DNA of 64,000 nucleotides from an uncultured Chlorobiales bacterium (GTDB lineage Bacteria; Bacteroidota; Chlorobiia; Chlorobiales; Chlorobiaceae). How positions within the stretch are numbered: the first letter of the stretch is position 1; each line of letters starts with the position of its first letter. Below are positions 63,402-64,000 of this stretch, piece after piece. The notes beneath the pieces were generated by a model. That model was not told where the DNA came from. It ran no database searches and worked only from the letters and a program-made list of their open reading frames with translations. The translations under genes and the position numbers were made by a program. Where the stretch lies: NCBI GenBank assembly GCA_903929135.1, contig CAIYTH010000013.1:62001-126000 (forward strand), in the 5' to 3' direction.

Positions 63402-64000
63402 CCAGTTCCGCCTTCAAGCCGCTGAGCAAGGCAATGCTCTCCCGCTTCGCCAAACTCGGCCAGAAGAAGTACCGCGACCAGGAGGGGGTGTTCCTCGCCG
63501 AGGGGCTGCGCACGGTGCGCGAGCTGCTCGACAGCCTGCCGGAGCCGGGCATGCTCGAAGCGCTCATCGTCGAGGAGGGGGCCTCCCCCGGCAGGATGCG
63601 GATCGACGCATACCGCGGAAAGCTTTTCCTTGCCGACAGGGATGCCGCCGCACGCCTTGCCCAGACGACGTCGCCGCAGGGGGTGTTCGGTGTCTTCAGG
63701 AAACAGGCCGGCAAAGGGTTCGATCCTGTCGGCGCCAGGTCGCTCGTCGTGGCGCTCGACGACGTGCAGGACCCGGGCAACGTCGGTACCATCATCCGCA
63801 CGGCCGCCTGGTTCGGCGCCGAAGCGGTCGTCTGCAGCGATGGAACGGCGGACCCCTACAACGCCAAGGCGGTCCGTTCGAGCGCCGGCAGCATCTTCGC
63901 GGTCCGGCACTATGCGGTGAAGGATCTCGCCGCCGAACTCCGCCGCCTGCAGCGCGAAGGGTTCTCGGTGTCGGCAGCCTCGCTCGACGGCTCCGACTAC
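63398..64000 (+). CDS. TrmH/SpoU-family RNA 2'-O-methyltransferase, truncated by window end
   Basis: The first 201 codons of a SpoU-family methyltransferase that methylates ribose in tRNA or rRNA. The N-terminal SpoU substrate-binding domain (KKYRDQEGVFLAEGLRTVRE) is followed by the knotted SPOUT domain with ALDDVQDPGNVGTIIRTAAWFGAEAVV and AKAVRSSAGSIFAV. The rest of the protein lies outside the window. The start is GTG 63398, overlapping the previous stop. Confidence 0.9.
   Translation, partial: MTSSAFKPLSKAMLSRFAKLGQKKYRDQEGVFLAEGLRTVRELLDSLPEPGMLEALIVEEGASPGRMRIDAYRGKLFLADRDAAARLAQTTSPQGVFGVFRKQAGKGFDPVGARSLVVALDDVQDPGNVGTIIRTAAWFGAEAVVCSDGTADPYNAKAVRSSAGSIFAVRHYAVKDLAAELRRLQREGFSVSAASLDGSDY

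Overview
This window comes from a green sulfur bacterium (Chlorobiaceae, probably the Chlorobium/Chlorobaculum group). The clearest markers are csmA and csmC, the chlorosome envelope genes (12213-13023), and a large Mg-chelatase H subunit of the BchH/BchS/BchT type at the left edge. The G+C-rich sequence is dense with short operons and carries several families of palindromic intergenic repeats. I saw no tRNA or rRNA genes, CRISPR array, prophage or transposase.

Layout. 1-5.4 kb: Mg-chelatase subunit (cut by the window) and a TonB-dependent receptor. 5.6-8.1 kb: a divergent pair, a serine-palmitoyltransferase-like PLP enzyme and an extended SDR reductase, which resembles two steps of bacterial ceramide synthesis. 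8.2-10.7 kb: holA, ssb, pyrK-like. 10.9-16.4 kb: a co-directional block of ArsA/Get3-like ATPase, csmC, csmA, a 663-residue PH-like/repeat protein and a second ArsA/Get3-like ATPase. 16.5-28.7 kb: housekeeping genes (folK, folB, nadC, acpS, tig, an M16 protease, an SDR, recA, dus, asd, comEA, alr). 28.9-46.3 kb: mixed genes, including a CBS-domain cystathionine-synthase relative that has lost its PLP lysine, rpsU, aroA, a B12-binding radical SAM protein, lptB, a haloalkane-dehalogenase-like hydrolase, a PPOX-like flavoprotein, MscS and an FKBP. 46.5-50.5 kb: hydBGDA, a group-3b-type NAD(P)-linked [NiFe] hydrogenase. 50.8-52.1 kb: a U32 peptidase-family protein. 52.2-62.3 kb: a complete Kdp potassium-pump operon with unusual regulators. 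62.6-64 kb: a membrane protein and a truncated TrmH-family RNA methyltransferase.

Two regions look most like undescribed systems. The first is the Kdp locus. The kinase part of KdpD is missing: the KdpD sensor/USP region is fused instead to a PTS EIIA domain. A separate membrane histidine kinase and an NtrC-type sigma54 activator sit upstream. A sigma54-type promoter (60699-60714) and a 10-bp inverted repeat about 75 bp farther upstream lie between regulator and kinase. A 32-codon membrane peptide gene is translationally coupled between the kinase and kdpF. The second is the ArsA-csmC-csmA-PH/repeat-ArsA block, which suggests a Get3-like targeting route serving the chlorosome envelope.

Many computed ORF starts use TTG/GTG upstream of a better ATG. 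Where a ribosome-binding site or family alignment decided the start, I trimmed accordingly and say so. All assignments come from reading the sequence and from remembered family features; no database search was run.
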